Counted from the first letter of the stretch, positions 13,501 through 25,135 are shown. The stretch is 64,000 nucleotides of DNA from Branchiostoma floridae (GCF_000003815.2 NC_049996.1:9973844-10037843), one strand, 5' to 3'. Made by a program: numbers and translations. Notes: generated from the letters alone by a model not told the origin.

Positions 13501-14400
13501 CTGTGAAAGTTGTTTAGTGTAGAGTGCTGCACTGTAAAAGTCCTAAACGTTAAAAATGAGTCAAGCAAAGTAATCTTCTACATGTGCTGACTGGGTATAA
13601 TGTATACTTGATGTTTTGTCTAAATCAGTGAAAGTTGAGTACATGTACTTGCTACTATGTGATGTAGGAAAGTGCTGGGAAATGTTGTGTTGCTAACTGA
13701 GTGGATCGTAGTCTTCTGCGGGGAAGTTGTTGCGATGTGGATGAGTCAGATGCTAAGTGACTGCTGGGTATAATGTTGGCAAGTGTTGGGAAATGTGTTG
13801 CTAAACAAATAAACTATACTCACAACTTCCCCGTGTCGTGTAGTGTTGTGTCTTCTCTCACTGGTTAAAAGCTGGCAAGTCTCCTTCCTTCAGTAAGCCA
13901 TGTGGAGAGAAAAACAAAGTCAGTATACTTTGGTCAGTATAAATCATTCCTTGTAAGAATTAAGCTCACAACAATCAAGTTTGCAATGCTATGTAAAAAT
14001 GAATACCAAACTACTGGTAATGCATCTAAGTTTGCAAAGATTTAATTTCGCGATAGCACCATGCACTGTTACAGTAGTATCTTACTGTTATAGAAAAATG
14101 TTCGCTGTGGTTTTAAATTTGCAGTGAAGCGGCCGCCGCAAAAACCGCGAACATTAAACCACTGCAAAAGTTTCTGCATTTACAGTATCAAACATTATGT
14201 CATACCTGGGCCACAATGACATTCTATCAGCAATAAAATGACACTCGTCTTATTGAAGTTACAATATTGACAACAACGAGTTTGTGTGAACTAATACGCA
14301 GTTTTGGGATGGCTGTTCTATGTCGAGTGTTTGTATTGATGGAGTTCTTACTGTACATGACAGGAAAAGGAATAAATATTAAATTGTATTTATCCACTGC
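10561..14400. other. No gene that I can support
   Basis: The reading frames here are short and carry no family features. At 12963 an acceptor-like GTCGTCAG is followed by a 26-codon frame (DFYANGEGLCGFFYPGPE) ending in a stop. It could be a last exon of the gene starting at 8200, but the link is not shown. Around 14101-14175 are short inverted segments built on TTCGCGG and GCAGTGAAGCGG, probably a small MITE remnant. Confidence 0.35.
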
Positions 14401-15300
14401 CTCACCTGTATATGCAACTCATCATGTCACTGTGTCTTCAAGTCAGCTGGTTATCAGCCTCTGGTCTAGTCTGGACAGCAGTCGCTCATCATCACAGGTT
14501 TGTCCCAGACAGCACAGGAATGTCAGAGCAGCTGGCAAGTTCAGAACACAACCTAATTACATCACAGGATAGTTAATACAAGCTACATGTTATAAGAATA
14601 GGCACTTACCTATTACATGTACTTTCAACTTGTGAAATGTTCACGAGTGCATGCACAGTGTGTGTACATCTGATATTTAGCCTCTAGCTAGCAGACTATA
14701 GAAATTCATTCAAAACTACATTCGAAAATGTTTTTTTTCTATGTGCTACTGGTTGTGTGTTATTTCCACAAAACTGTAAGACCTATAAGAAAGGAGAGTG
14801 CAGACAGTCAGGTATCATCTAAATAGTTGTCTCACCTGTAGATACTGTTATCTTGTTCCTGGGTCTTCAAACTACCTGGTCTGGTCCAATCCAGTCTTGT
14901 CAGGTTCAGACAGGAGTCCTCACTACTGCATCAGTCAGCAGCCACCTAACTGTATACAGTCAAACAGTCACAGTACATGTAAGTTACCCACTTGTCTCAA
15001 ACAACACTGAGAAAATGGTAGGTATTATGAAGAGTTCAGACTTTTCCTACCTGATATTCCTCTGGAGTCTTCAAATCACCTGGTCTGGTCATTTTCAGAC
15101 AGGAGTCCTCACTACTGCAGCAGTCAGCAGACACCTAACTATACAGACATTACAAGTTACACACTTGTCTGAAATAGTCCAAGTAAATGATAGCTAAAAT
15201 GCAGAATTGACATTTTTCTCACGTATTCTTTTTCTTGGGTCTTCAAATTTATCACCTGGTCTGATCCAATCTTGTCAGGCTCAGACAGGAATCATGAGTC
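14401..15300 (-). repeat. Cluster of duplicated mini-exon modules (left cluster)
   Basis: Four related modules read on the minus strand, each 60-90 bp and each ending in a splice-donor-like sequence: about 14406-14490, 14836-14925, 15051-15114 and 15223-15295. The two best preserved begin after a TGCAG acceptor with the frame SEDSCL and then continue (NLTRLDWTRPG in one, KMTRPGDLKTPEEYQ in the other). Two others have an in-frame stop in the homologous frame. They match the exon at 19486-19602 and the right cluster. They are best read as exons, live or dead, of the minus-strand gene that starts at 20713. Confidence 0.55.
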
Positions 15301-15891
15301 ACCTAACTGTATTCATTACACATTAGAATAAAAACATTGACAAGTGTTTTGAAAAGTTGCTCCAAAGTTGGTTAAGTGTGAAAATGTATGTGTAGAGCAA
15401 TGTAGAGGTGGTCCTTAGCCTTGGGGAAAGTCTGGTCAGTCTTATCCACAGTGAAAAACAGAATGCAGACGATTATGTTAGAGTTCAGTTAAGAATTTAA
15501 GTTACATACAGCACCAATAAAGTAGTCCTGCTTTTTTATTGAATGAGTTCAAATCTACATGATTAAACAGCCTTAATAATTGCCCTATATATTACATCTG
15601 CAGTCTAGTTTTTCTGCTCCAAATCCCCAATCAAAGATAAGTAATGGTAATTGTGTTAAGCCCTTACATGTAGCTCTACCAATCATTATGATAGCATTTG
15701 TTTTTCTCTAAGACATGATTGTGAGTACCTGCCAGGAACAGGTAAAGCTTTAGGGGTCATGACATCTGTTCATCATGTTAATTATGATCAATAATGGTAC
15801 ATGTATTTAGGAAACTAAATACTACATTATTTTAAAATGGTGATTATTATGTTTACTCAAAAGCCCATTACAACATTAAATATTGTAGTAG

Positions 15892-15914
15892 CAAGGAGGT
15901 TAAAAACCTCCTTG
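15892..15914. repeat. Perfect 10-bp-stem palindrome
   Basis: CAAGGAGGTT, then AAA, then AACCTCCTTG. A near-copy lies at about 16362-16385 (GAGGAGGTAAAACCTCCTTG). The pair encloses about 470 bp that includes a LINE 3' end. Confidence 0.6.
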
Positions 15915-15964
15915 GTAGTAGACATCTACACCTTTTAAAATCATGTTGTCCATTTCAGTCAGAA

Positions 15965-16037
15965 ACATTAGCTATGATGTTTATTAAACCCAGTTGGTAT
16001 GTATGTACAATAAAGGTCTTCATTCATTCATTCATTA
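15965..16037 (+). mobile_element. LINE 3' end fragment
   Basis: The last part reads GTACAATAAAGGTCTTCATT followed by CATT repeats. The same ending closes the truncated LINE at 60046-60073. Only the 3' tail is recognisable, so this is a strongly 5'-truncated insertion of the same family in the same orientation. Confidence 0.65.
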
Positions 16038-16049
16038 AAAACCCAGTGA

Positions 16050-17306
16050 ACTTTGACATGGCATAGTAGTCTGACTGACAAAAAGTGAACCGACAGGTTT
16101 AGACAAGTTTTTATCATGCAGATTAAATCACTGGTGCATCCGCTTTAGACTGCCTCTTACGCTGCTGACTCACAGTTGGGACTATTTTTCACAGAAGAAA
16201 TTCTGATCCCTGAGGAAGGTTTGCCAGGCAACATAGGAAGGTACAGTACTTTTCTTTCAATACAGGAATGCCTGTGCTACCAAGGCTAGTAAGAGCAGTT
16301 TTTTACACACTACCGGTAAAGGCCTTTTTACATTGAATGCTAAATCTTCTTTCAGTTAATAACGAGGAGGTAAAACCTCCTTGTTCTTAACTACAGAATA
16401 TTTTTCTCATAAGTTACTACAATTTACGTCAATTCAAAAGAATTGCTTATTTGAGTGAAAATTTAAGTATCATAGTATTACGTGTCAAGGAGAGGCATTA
16501 GTAATATGTAAGTGACCTGGTGAGTCTGAGTGCATTTCTGATGTTCATTTGGCTGATCGTCAATAGCTAAAATGTTACAGCCTGAGCATTTTCTTGACAC
16601 ATCGCAGGCACAAAACTGAAGGGACTCACTGAAATAGTGATTCTCTTTGTAGAAAGATAGCTCTGATATGTGGTCGAACAGGCATGGCTCTATTAGTTAC
16701 AGGAATTGCTAGTAATATAGACGCTTAAGCCTTAGGATTTCAGACCCAAACTACCTAAACGTCGCAATGGGACTCATATGTAACAGGTCACTGATCATAG
16801 TTACTGTAGTAAAAAGTAACAGTGGCATGCAGCTGGACGATGTATGCCCAAGGCACTGCCTTTAATTATCAACTTTCGGGTCACTGGACTTACACTAACA
16901 ATGCAATGATAAAGGGATTATATAAGATGTACAAGTCATTCTTAGGACAGAAAATAGCTTACATATACAACAAGAGTTCACATTTTGAGTCTTTGTAGAT
17001 TTAACTTTGTCTCATTGATTATGCAAATAAATCTGTAATTATCAGAATCTCTTTTATTTCTGATGGTTGTCTTTAGCAAAAAGAAATGCATTGCAAAGTC
17101 CTTTTATACAGCAGATTTCCATGTTTACTTTTTATCATGAATTATGCAAATGAATTTGGTATTAAAATAATCTAATATACATAGTGGTGCACACCTTAAA
17201 CTAGCTTATCACAAGTACGCAATTCCCACCATTTTGCTTGTTAATTGACTTTAAGGTTTTTTTTAATCATTACCTTACAGAGGAAACTGTTTCTATCTTT
17301 TTACAG
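16050..17306. other. Non-coding; probable upstream or intron sequence of GMDS
   Basis: No coding frame. It ends in a polypyrimidine tract and acceptor-like TTTTTACAG at 17298-17306 directly before the GMDS start. A second acceptor-like CCTTACAG ends at 17280. An upstream untranslated exon may therefore exist. Confidence 0.4.
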
Positions 17307-17313
17307 ATCAAGG

Positions 17314-18426
17314 ATGGAAAACAACAAGAGGCCCGAAGAAGTTGATGGCGAGTCAAAAGACAAACCGGGAAACAAAGTGGCCCTGATTACTGGCATCAGC
17401 GGACAGGACGGATCGTATCTGGCGGAGTTTCTACTAGAGAAGGGATACGAGGTCCACGGCATACTTCGAAGGGCCTCAACGTTTAACACAGGTCGGATTG
17501 TACATCTCTACGGCAATCCCCATACCCACACAGAATCCGGGAATTTCCACCTGCACTACGGAGACATGACTGACAGCACATGCCTCATGAAGGTCATCGC
17601 TGAGGTCCGCCCTGACGAGGTCTACAACCTGGCCGCGCAGAGTCACGTGAAAGTCTCGTTTGATCTCGCAGAATACACCGCAAACGTTGATGGTGTGGGC
17701 GTGCTACGAATTTTGGATGCCATACGGGCAACGGGCCTCTCAGACACCACCAAGTTCTATCAGGCATCGTCTAGTGAGATGTTTGGTTTGGTACAAGAGG
17801 TACCACAGAGAGAAACCACGCCATTTTACCCCAGATCCCCCTATGGAGCAGCCAAGCTGTACGCTTACTGGGTTGTGGTGAACTACAGGGAAGCCTACGA
17901 CATGTTTGCCTGTAACGGTATCCTCTTCAACCACGAGAGTCCGCGGAGGGGGGAAACGTTTGTCACCAGGAAGATCACCCGAGGGGTGGCCAAAATTCTG
18001 CTAGGTCAGCAAAACCACATTACACTGGGGAACCTGGATGCTAAAAGGGACTGGGGGCATGCAAAGGACTATGTCAAAGCCATGTGGCTGATGCTACAGC
18101 ATGAGAAACCAGAGGACTTTGTTATAGCCACAGGAACGTCATACAGCGTCAGGGAGTTTGTCGTTGCATCATTCAAGCATATCGGAGTAGATATCATATG
18201 GGAAGGTAACGGGCTGGAAGAGGTAGGCAAGGACAGATCAACTGGCACCGTACGGGTCAGAGTCTCCAAGAGATACTACAGGCCAGCAGAGGTGGAGTTC
18301 CTCCAAGGAGACAGCACAAAGGCCAGAAAAACACTCGGCTGGAAGCCGTCAGTTTCCTTTGAGGATCTTGTTGCTGAGATGGTGGATGCTGATATTGAGT
18401 TCATGAAAGCAAATCCTACTTCCTGA
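17314..18426 (+). CDS. GMDS: GDP-mannose 4,6-dehydratase, single-exon gene
   Basis: This enzyme converts GDP-D-mannose to GDP-4-keto-6-deoxymannose, the first step of de novo GDP-fucose synthesis in the cytosol. The protein is 370 aa, the usual length. It is a short-chain dehydrogenase/reductase: the NADP-binding TGISGQDG lies at residues 26-33, a Ser-Ser-Ser-Glu catalytic segment at about 152-155 (vertebrate enzymes have Ser-Thr-Ser-Glu), and the YxxxK pair at Tyr177 and Lys181 in [26 protein letters not shown] and [17 protein letters not shown] are family hallmarks. I chose the ATG at 17314 because the frame further upstream has no ATG and an acceptor-like site ends at 17306. The whole coding region is uninterrupted, whereas the human gene is split into many exons. 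No internal frame damage is visible and the coding region is richer in GC than its surroundings, so it looks functional. Confidence 0.95.
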   Translation: MENNKRPEEVDGESKDKPGNKVALITGISGQDGSYLAEFLLEKGYEVHGILRRASTFNTGRIVHLYGNPHTHTESGNFHLHYGDMTDSTCLMKVIAEVRPDEVYNLAAQSHVKVSFDLAEYTANVDGVGVLRILDAIRATGLSDTTKFYQASSSEMFGLVQEVPQRETTPFYPRSPYGAAKLYAYWVVVNYREAYDMFACNGILFNHESPRRGETFVTRKITRGVAKILLGQQNHITLGNLDAKRDWGHAKDYVKAMWLMLQHEKPEDFVIATGTSYSVREFVVASFKHIGVDIIWEGNGLEEVGKDRSTGTVRVRVSKRYYRPAEVEFLQGDSTKARKTLGWKPSVSFEDLVAEMVDADIEFMKANPTS

Positions 18427-19094
18427 TGCAAATTTAGGATTAAGTCATCCTGGTCTTAAAGCTAAATATGATTGTAGTTTACAAATAGGGGATCAGTATG
18501 ATTCATCACTTTACGAACTCAGATAAGGTTAGGGTCAGCGGTAAGGGTTTAAGTGTGGTGCTGAGTTTGTCTGATTAGCCATGTGCTGACCTGGTAAAGG
18601 GCTGAAGCGTCTGACATACAGTTGTACTGTATAGTCTTTTATTGGAAAATAGGTTTTGCTTAATTCCCTATCAATGTTTGTCCGACCAGCATACAGTATG
18701 TACATAGCAGTGTACTTTCTTAGAAATCAGGCAAAGATGCTACCATCCATTTTAAGGTGTAATTTTTTTTTTTCTTTTGAATTGTGGTGTGAGCAAAGAA
18801 GACAGGATAATGTCCCACATCTCTATCTGGATTTTGTCAAAGTGCAATGTAAAGAATTACATTCTAGTTAAGTTAAAAGGCCAACAACTGTCTGAAGACT
18901 CCACTATGGCCATAGTAGTTGCATTTTTGTATGGTGCTTAAATCTGCCATGCTTGTCATTCAAATTAACCCAGTCACAAAAGTGAATTGAAAAGTGTTAC
19001 TGATGATGCATTGTTTCTATTAAGTATAAGACCTTTGAGAGAATTAGAGAATTGTAGATTGCTCATTCAAATACATCTTGTAAATTATCAATTG
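18427..19094. other. GMDS downstream region, no gene seen
   Basis: Probable 3' UTR and spacer. The reading frames are short and featureless. Confidence 0.4.
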
Positions 19095-19404
19095 TCTCAC
19101 CTGTGCATTCTGTTATCTTGTCCTTTTGTCTTCAAATTACCTTGTCTGGTTTAGCTCAATGCAGTCTTGTCAGGTTCAGACAGGAGCCCTCACTACTGCA
19201 TCTGAGTCAGCAGACACTTAACTATACAGACACAAGAAGTTATATACATGTCTAAACAAACATGGAAATGGTGAGTAAAATTACAAAATTTGAATTTTCT
19301 CACCTAAATATTCCTCTTGAGGCTTCAAATTGTCTGTTCCAATCCAGTCTTGTCAGGTTCAGACAGGAGTCCTCACTACTGCAGCAGTCAGCAGTCATCT
19401 AACT
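19095..19404 (-). repeat. Duplicated mini-exon modules (right cluster)
   Basis: Two modules on the minus strand, about 19101-19195 and 19304-19378. Each starts after a TGCAG acceptor with TAGTGAGG and ends at a GTGAG donor. The second encodes SEDSCLNLTRLDWNRQ and onward; the first has a stop in the homologous frame (after RLH). They match the modules at 14.4-15.3 kb on the far side of GMDS. Confidence 0.55.
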
Positions 19405-19485
19405 ATACAGACATTAAATGTTACACACATGTCTCAAACAATGTCTCAAACAGTACACAAAATGCATGATTGAGATATTTCTCAC

Positions 19486-19602
19486 CTTGCCTGATACTCC
19501 TGTGTATGATCACCTGGTGCCTCTGTCATCACAAGTCTCATCTCATCAGGACAGGAGCACATGCACAGTGGACAGTCATCTTGCTCCATCTTCTTCCTAC
19601 AC
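19486..19602 (-). CDS. Cysteine-rich exon of an unrecognised minus-strand gene
   Basis: Minus-strand exon candidate with acceptor AATGCAAG and donor AAG|GTGAGA. It encodes CRKKMEQDDCPLCMCSCPDE and then MRLVMTEAPGDHTQEYQ. The CPLCMCSC spacing suggests metal binding or disulphides, but I do not recognise a family. Its second half aligns with the mini-exon modules, which therefore look like duplicates of this exon. The phase does not match the proposed first exon at 20635-20713 directly, so an exon may be missing between them, or the ATG at 19589 may be used. Confidence 0.5.
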
Positions 19603-20090
19603 CTTGCATTAAAAAAAAATACACCAGTTGGTCCAAAACACAAAAACTATAATTTCAACTGCTCATCCCTACAAATTCACACATACCGGTATTTATATAA
19701 CAAATAGTACACTAAAAGGTACCATTTTACAAGCCATTGAACAGTCAGAAAATGAACTGATTCTTAGGAAATTTTTCTATACATACCAAGCATACCTTAA
19801 GTCATACTTGAGCATGTAGCTCATGACTAAGCAACATGCTCAAGTCACAACTGTGGAACTGTGGAAGACTTCTATGGCAGAACTTCTGGGTCATGACAAT
19901 TACAACCAGGATCTAAGTCAAGATCGATAGAGAATGGAGGTTTTGGTTAGTTGTCATAAATATATTATAAAATCCTCATCATCTCAGCCTGGGAGGACTG
20001 TTTAGTACCTCAAGCCGACATCAAGCCATGATTAGATACAGTCTACAAGTTAGGACAGGAGGCAGAAGGTAATTCTGAAAGTTGTTTTGG

Positions 20091-20109
20091 CCCTGTCCTT
20101 GGTGCTGAA
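20091..20109 (+). repeat. Solo copy of the 19-bp terminal repeat
   Basis: CCCTGTCCTTGGTGCTGAA is identical to the end of the element at 7491-7976. No partner is seen nearby. Confidence 0.6.
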
Positions 20110-20634
20110 GATCACAACATGTTCTGTTATTGCACTATATAATCAAATGACCAACTCTAGTGTCTTTTCCAAGTAAAGACATGATAGATTAGAACAATTC
20201 CAATATGTAGAAACAATTTGGTTTTAGCCATACCCTCTCCTCGCCAAACTACTCTAAAACTCTTTAGCTTAAGCCATATTTTGACCATCATTATATCTGT
20301 ACACAGTATTTACACTCACACACACAACACATCATGTATAAACAACCGACATCAATTCCATGCATGCTAGGAAATTTTGCTCCATGTACAGAGCATAGCT
20401 TTTGTGCACGTATATGAAATACGTTTTAGATATCATTGCCAATCTCAAACTTCGAACCGTCAAGTTTGGATTGTTTGGATATGTGACTGTACTGTGCGCC
20501 AGTTTGGTCACACCATAATCAGCTGCGAGACCGGTGTTCAAGAGGGACTTTCTCTGCTATTATTCAATATTTCACCTAGTTCTACTCAGTATCAAGGCAA
20601 AAGAAGACGGGGAATAAAGTTATGGAACACTCAC

Positions 20635-20713
20635 CACCCAAAACGGAGGAGACGAGGCCTCCAAGCACGGATTTTACAACATCTTTCTCCAGTCCGCCAT
20701 GTGAAGCCGCCAT
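20635..20713 (-). CDS. First coding exon of an unrecognised minus-strand gene
   Basis: On the minus strand an ATG at 20713 sits in CAAGATGGCGGC, a YY1-type initiator plus start codon. It is followed by 26 open codons (MAASHGGLEKDVVKSVLGGL, then VSSVLG) and a strong donor, G|GTGAGTG, phase 1. The gene would run left towards the cysteine-rich exon at 19.5 kb and the repeated modules. I do not recognise the protein. If the modules down to 14.4 kb belong to it, GMDS is nested inside its intron on the opposite strand. Confidence 0.5.
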
Positions 20714-21047
20714 CTTGCGTTTCTTTCCCATGCACGGCGCCACCTGTTAATTTGGTTCTCATTGGTCCTCATTAGCTTGATTTGATTATGATTCAATTTG
20801 TTAAATACATGTGTAGAGTTTTCAATTGTTGATCAGATTTTATTGTAAAGCATTCCATAAACACGAGTGGACACAAAAATGTTCAGATGATTACATTATA
20901 AAAACAACAGCCACTTCAGACACCGTAGCTTTCTACATTTTGTATTACTAGCGACACTTTACCCTCTGTGTTTAACACGTTGATGGTTGCAAACAGACTG
21001 ACACCCAGCACAATCAACAGCTCACCCGAAAAAAAGATAACTTAAGG

Positions 21048-21285
21048 TGGACTTTCTCTGCACTTGCGGCACCGTTGCGGCACTGCGGGGTTCGTAGATG
21101 ACACAACGAATTAAAGAACGAATTTTCTTAGGTTTTGTGCATTTTCTTGTGTTCTAAGTCATACTTTTACGTATTATGTAACGTTAATACCTAAATCATT
21201 ACAAATTGCGAAAATAACAAAATAGTGCTGCGGTGAATGAACCCCGCAGTGCCACACCGGTGCCCCAAGTGCAATGAGAGTCCAA
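21048..21285. mobile_element. Inverted-repeat element with ~48-bp arms
   Basis: The left arm at about 21048-21093 (ending GGCACTGCGGGGTTC) is repeated as its reverse complement at about 21239-21285, with a few mismatches. The span is about 240 bp with no coding capacity. The structure is that of a MITE or foldback element. Confidence 0.65.
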
Positions 21286-22441
21286 CTTTTTGCGGCATGA
21301 CCAATGAGAGAGGCTCTGCACGTACGTTATTTGTTAGAAAATACAATTTCATTGACAATTTCAAGTTTTATTATGTATTTCTTTCCTCACGTTTTGGCCT
21401 GAAGTCGACGAGACTTTGGGATTAGGTCTATTGACTCTATTCAATAATTTCTACAAACAGAGGGCCACTATTTCAGAGACTAACAGCAATTTGTTGTTGT
21501 TTGTTCTACAGATTGTTACGAAGAGCGATAGAAACAACTTTTTCTACAACATACTCTACCAGACAGACGTAGAATTTAGGGTAGACCAGCCTTTTCAGTC
21601 TTTCACATCATTCTTTTATTGTCATATCCAGTAGGTAAATTGCTTCTACTTTTTACGTAATCGTATTCGTGCAACAAAAAATCAATCAGAATACGTCAGA
21701 AGACAATCTTTATTTCAATCAGTATGACGCTGTTAACAGATTAAAGTAGATATGTATGAGTCTAGCCAATAAGTTAAGCATATTAAACACATAAACGACA
21801 CATCAATAGTCATAGTTCTCGGACCTCAGCCTAATTTCTGAAACACGATTTTCAGATCAAATCTTTCTGCATGAGCCGAAAAGTCCTGCATCTTGTGATG
21901 TCTTAAAAAATATCTCAGACATATTTTAACACGAGATACCTGGTCACTAGGAGAAGCCAAATCGGCAAAACTTATCTGCTAAAACTGACGGAGTAAAAAT
22001 TCAAAATGAGAACAGACTCTTTGTGGACTAGAAGGAACGAAATTTCAGCTAACAGCTTGTTTTTAGTCCACACATATCGAGTTCTAACGTTAACGTTATT
22101 TAAAATTATCACTATGTTACGTAAGTACAGCAACCCTTTTGTTGATTTCAATTTACAGCAATGTCTTTTTTTGGCGAAAACCTAAGGATGGAGACAGTCA
22201 TAAATTACTTCCATGTGCCCCATGGGAAAAGGTGTCCTAACGACAGCTTTGAAACTTTACCGTTATGAATTCCAAAACTACGATTCTGCATTGCTCACAT
22301 CCATATCATCTATCATGTGTTCAAGGGCTCGATGGAAATAGCAAAAAGGGGAAATGATTTTGTGAGCAAGAGAGCTACTTCTGGACCTAAATCTCACATC
22401 ATCACGCAAAGATACGCACTGACATTTAAAAACATGCAAGA

Positions 22442-25135
22442 TCAATAGTGGGGGAATATACATTTGCTTATACACATGCCAAATATTGCCATGATTTCTG
22501 TTATGTCACCATCTCCGAACCTGAGGAGATGGTGACCGGTTCCGTTATACGCGTACACATGAATGTCCCAGTGGTCGGCCACAGACAGGTTTCCACCCCG
22601 CCCTACCGTGACCAGTCCGGGGTACCCGTCCCCCCAACCCTGCTGCATCCTGAAACCGTTCCGCACCCTGAATTTGCGAACAACCGTGCCGCTCACATGC
22701 CTAACCGTTACCAGTAAATAGTCAGAATAGAACGTTACTTTTACACGACGATCGCCAAGTGCTTCCACCAAAATGCCAAGGCATGTATTGGTAGGCAGGA
22801 AGGGATGTAATGTTGAAGTGTCAAGCTCCTTCTTTGTGTACCTCACAATTAGCCCTGTAGCAGATGGGTAACAGTTCCCAATGCCCCATAGGCGGCCCCT
22901 CCCGCCGATGGAAATGTCGTCGGGATCTATCGCCTCGCACTCAGTCTCTGACGCGATGGTGGAAAAACTGCGGAGGCCTCTTGGGTCCAGTATTATGACC
23001 CGCCTGTTTGAGGCGCCAGACATATATACCTCTTTGCTAGGCGACGCGACAACACTACATTGTTCACGGAGCATTATTCCCGCTTCATGTTTCTTTCCGC
23101 CTACGGCACTTGTTGTTTCTTCGACTTCGCCTTGTTCTTTTCCTGAGAAAGAGTAAAATAGAAATATTGATCAATCTAGTTTGTTCTAAAGTGTTTTGTG
23201 TAGTTTTTTTGTGTGTTTTTGTGTGTTTTTTTAACCAGGAGGAATATCATTTTTCTGAACTGGAACAATTTATTATGCACAAGCTGATAGCATGAGGTTG
23301 CTTTTTATCGATCATCTTGCATGTTCTAGACATGTGCGCCTGTGAAGTGCGCCTGTGTATTACCTTCAGTGCTGGTTGGTTGAGGTGACGTGTAGTCCAA
23401 ATTGGGTGACGTGTAGTCCACATGATGTGACGTGTAGTCCACACGAGGTGACGTGTAGTCCACAAGTTGGCTTCCATCCGTTTGGGCTGTGAAGGTGGGG
23501 TTCGGCCATGTCTGACACAAAAACGAAAGTGTCGTTGGCAAAAAAAGTAGTAAAAGTGATCTCACACCAACTGACCACTAAGTGCGATCACTAACCACTG
23601 GACTACCCAAGCTACACTTGAGAGTGGAAACAATGAGATATGAGATTCATAGGAATACATAAGAATACACAAAGTTACTACTACATGTATCAAAATATAA
23701 TAGATAAAAAAACGATATACGTAATGTTTTTGTGCAATCGAAGTATATAACTTCTCACCGTTGGTGTGAAACTGTGTTGTTTTCCTGGTATGAAGGTTGA
23801 AATGAAGAGAGCTGTAAGAACAAACAGTCCTGCCACGGCTACTCCCATGATGATGGCACTAGCGTGCCTTTGACCTGGAAAAGAAAAACGGAAGGCAAAG
23901 ATGAGAAGAATTCTTCTACAATACACCGACACAAAATGTGGTAGATGCTATCTTTCTCTCTCCTTCTACCCCTCTCTAGAAAATGATGTTAGTGGCGTTT
24001 TATATCGTTGGTGACAAAAACGTATTCTGTTGGTAGAAACCTGTGAGAATAGAAACTAAATCATCAGTACAAAACCCTTGTTGTAGCGTCTGGAGTTGAA
24101 CTCAACAATACAAACCATCCGACCATCGCCAGCGACGGTAATTGACATGCAGGTATAGATAGAGACACAATGTTTCACAGCGTTGTTTTAGCAGAGTGAA
24201 GTACCAGTAACTCAAATGGAAGAACCTTGTTAACATGTCTTACCTCCACCTGCCTGTGGTTGCCGAACATTTGGGACGTAGGCTGGGTTGAGCGGTGACG
24301 CGTTCCCACTGTACATGGGGTTGAGAATTGACCCTACGGTAGATGTTTGGTTTCCACTATGCCCTTTATCTTCGTCATAAGTAACGGCGTATGGTTGAAT
24401 GTTAAGGCATCCCCTTCTTCACCAGTTGTCCTTCTAATTCTATTACCGTATTGGTTATAAGCGACTGCGTATGGACGGATACAGTCGTCATCAGACATAA
24501 CTTCACTCTCTGTTCTGTTCTGTCGAGAGCTTTCTACATCCTCCGACTGTTGGGTGACAGTTTCTGTTTGAACTTCATCATGACCGATGTTTTCGGCTTC
24601 ACTGTCTGCACCACAGACCCCGACATCTCGCTTGTCCATACTGGTATCGTCGACATCTTGACCGCATTGATAGAAGGTAGACACTGCTTCTTTGTGACAG
24701 GCACCCCTCAGTTGGTATTGCACTACGCTTTCTACGTTATCAACTTCAGTAACGTAGATGTGTTGTGACGGAGGTTCTTCCGCTTCTGATGGACTGCCAC
24801 TCATGGAGTATGGCAAGTCTACGCTCTCTGCGTTCTCAACTTCAGTACTGTAGATTTGTTTTGACGAGTGTTTCTCCGCTTCTATGAGTGGATTATCAAC
24901 ATAAAGTGCTTGATTCTGTTCAGTTTGACCAACGTGTGTATAAGAACTACAGCTTACCGGTAGCGATGGACGGTCTCCAATGTTGTCAGGACTGAAACAC
25001 GGTTCGTCAGCCTGGTTAGAGTGTTCAAACGAAGCGTCGCTACGGACGTCCGGTAACGGGTCTTCCGTGTGGCCGGGCGAGGCGTCCGTTTGTGCCGCTA
25101 GACTGGACCGGTATGAGCGGCGCTGGGGCTGAACC
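22442..25135 (-). pseudogene. Left NHL membrane-protein copy, 3' part (broken)
   Basis: Four exons match the intact paralogue at 33557-37722: 22442-23142 (propeller), 23364-23511 (DYTSP repeat stalk), 23759-23874 (membrane span, IIMGVAVAGLFVLTALFIS) and 24244-25135 (cytoplasmic region). Splice sites and phases agree with the paralogue. Damage visible: the first exon is cut at 25135 by a LINE; a one-base deletion near 24400 shifts frame, so the stretch homologous to IQPYAVTYD is read as FNHTPLLMT; exons 1 and 2 of the paralogue are fused with no intron between them; and the last propeller segment is deleted, leaving the shared end IFPHY. The cytoplasmic part also carries an internal duplication of the NPLIEAE...TEVENAESV segment (about 24740-24905). 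Confidence 0.8.
23385..23470 (-). repeat. 21-bp coding minisatellite (VDYTSP units), left copy
   Basis: Four units of GTGGACTACACGTCACCTC type, each encoding a (V/L)DYTS motif, within the stalk exon. The intact paralogue has six. Confidence 0.8.

Noticed and set aside
17245-17313. Upstream extension of the GMDS frame
   Set aside because: It starts at TTG, has no homology to GMDS, and crosses acceptor-like sites. The ATG at 17314 fits the family.
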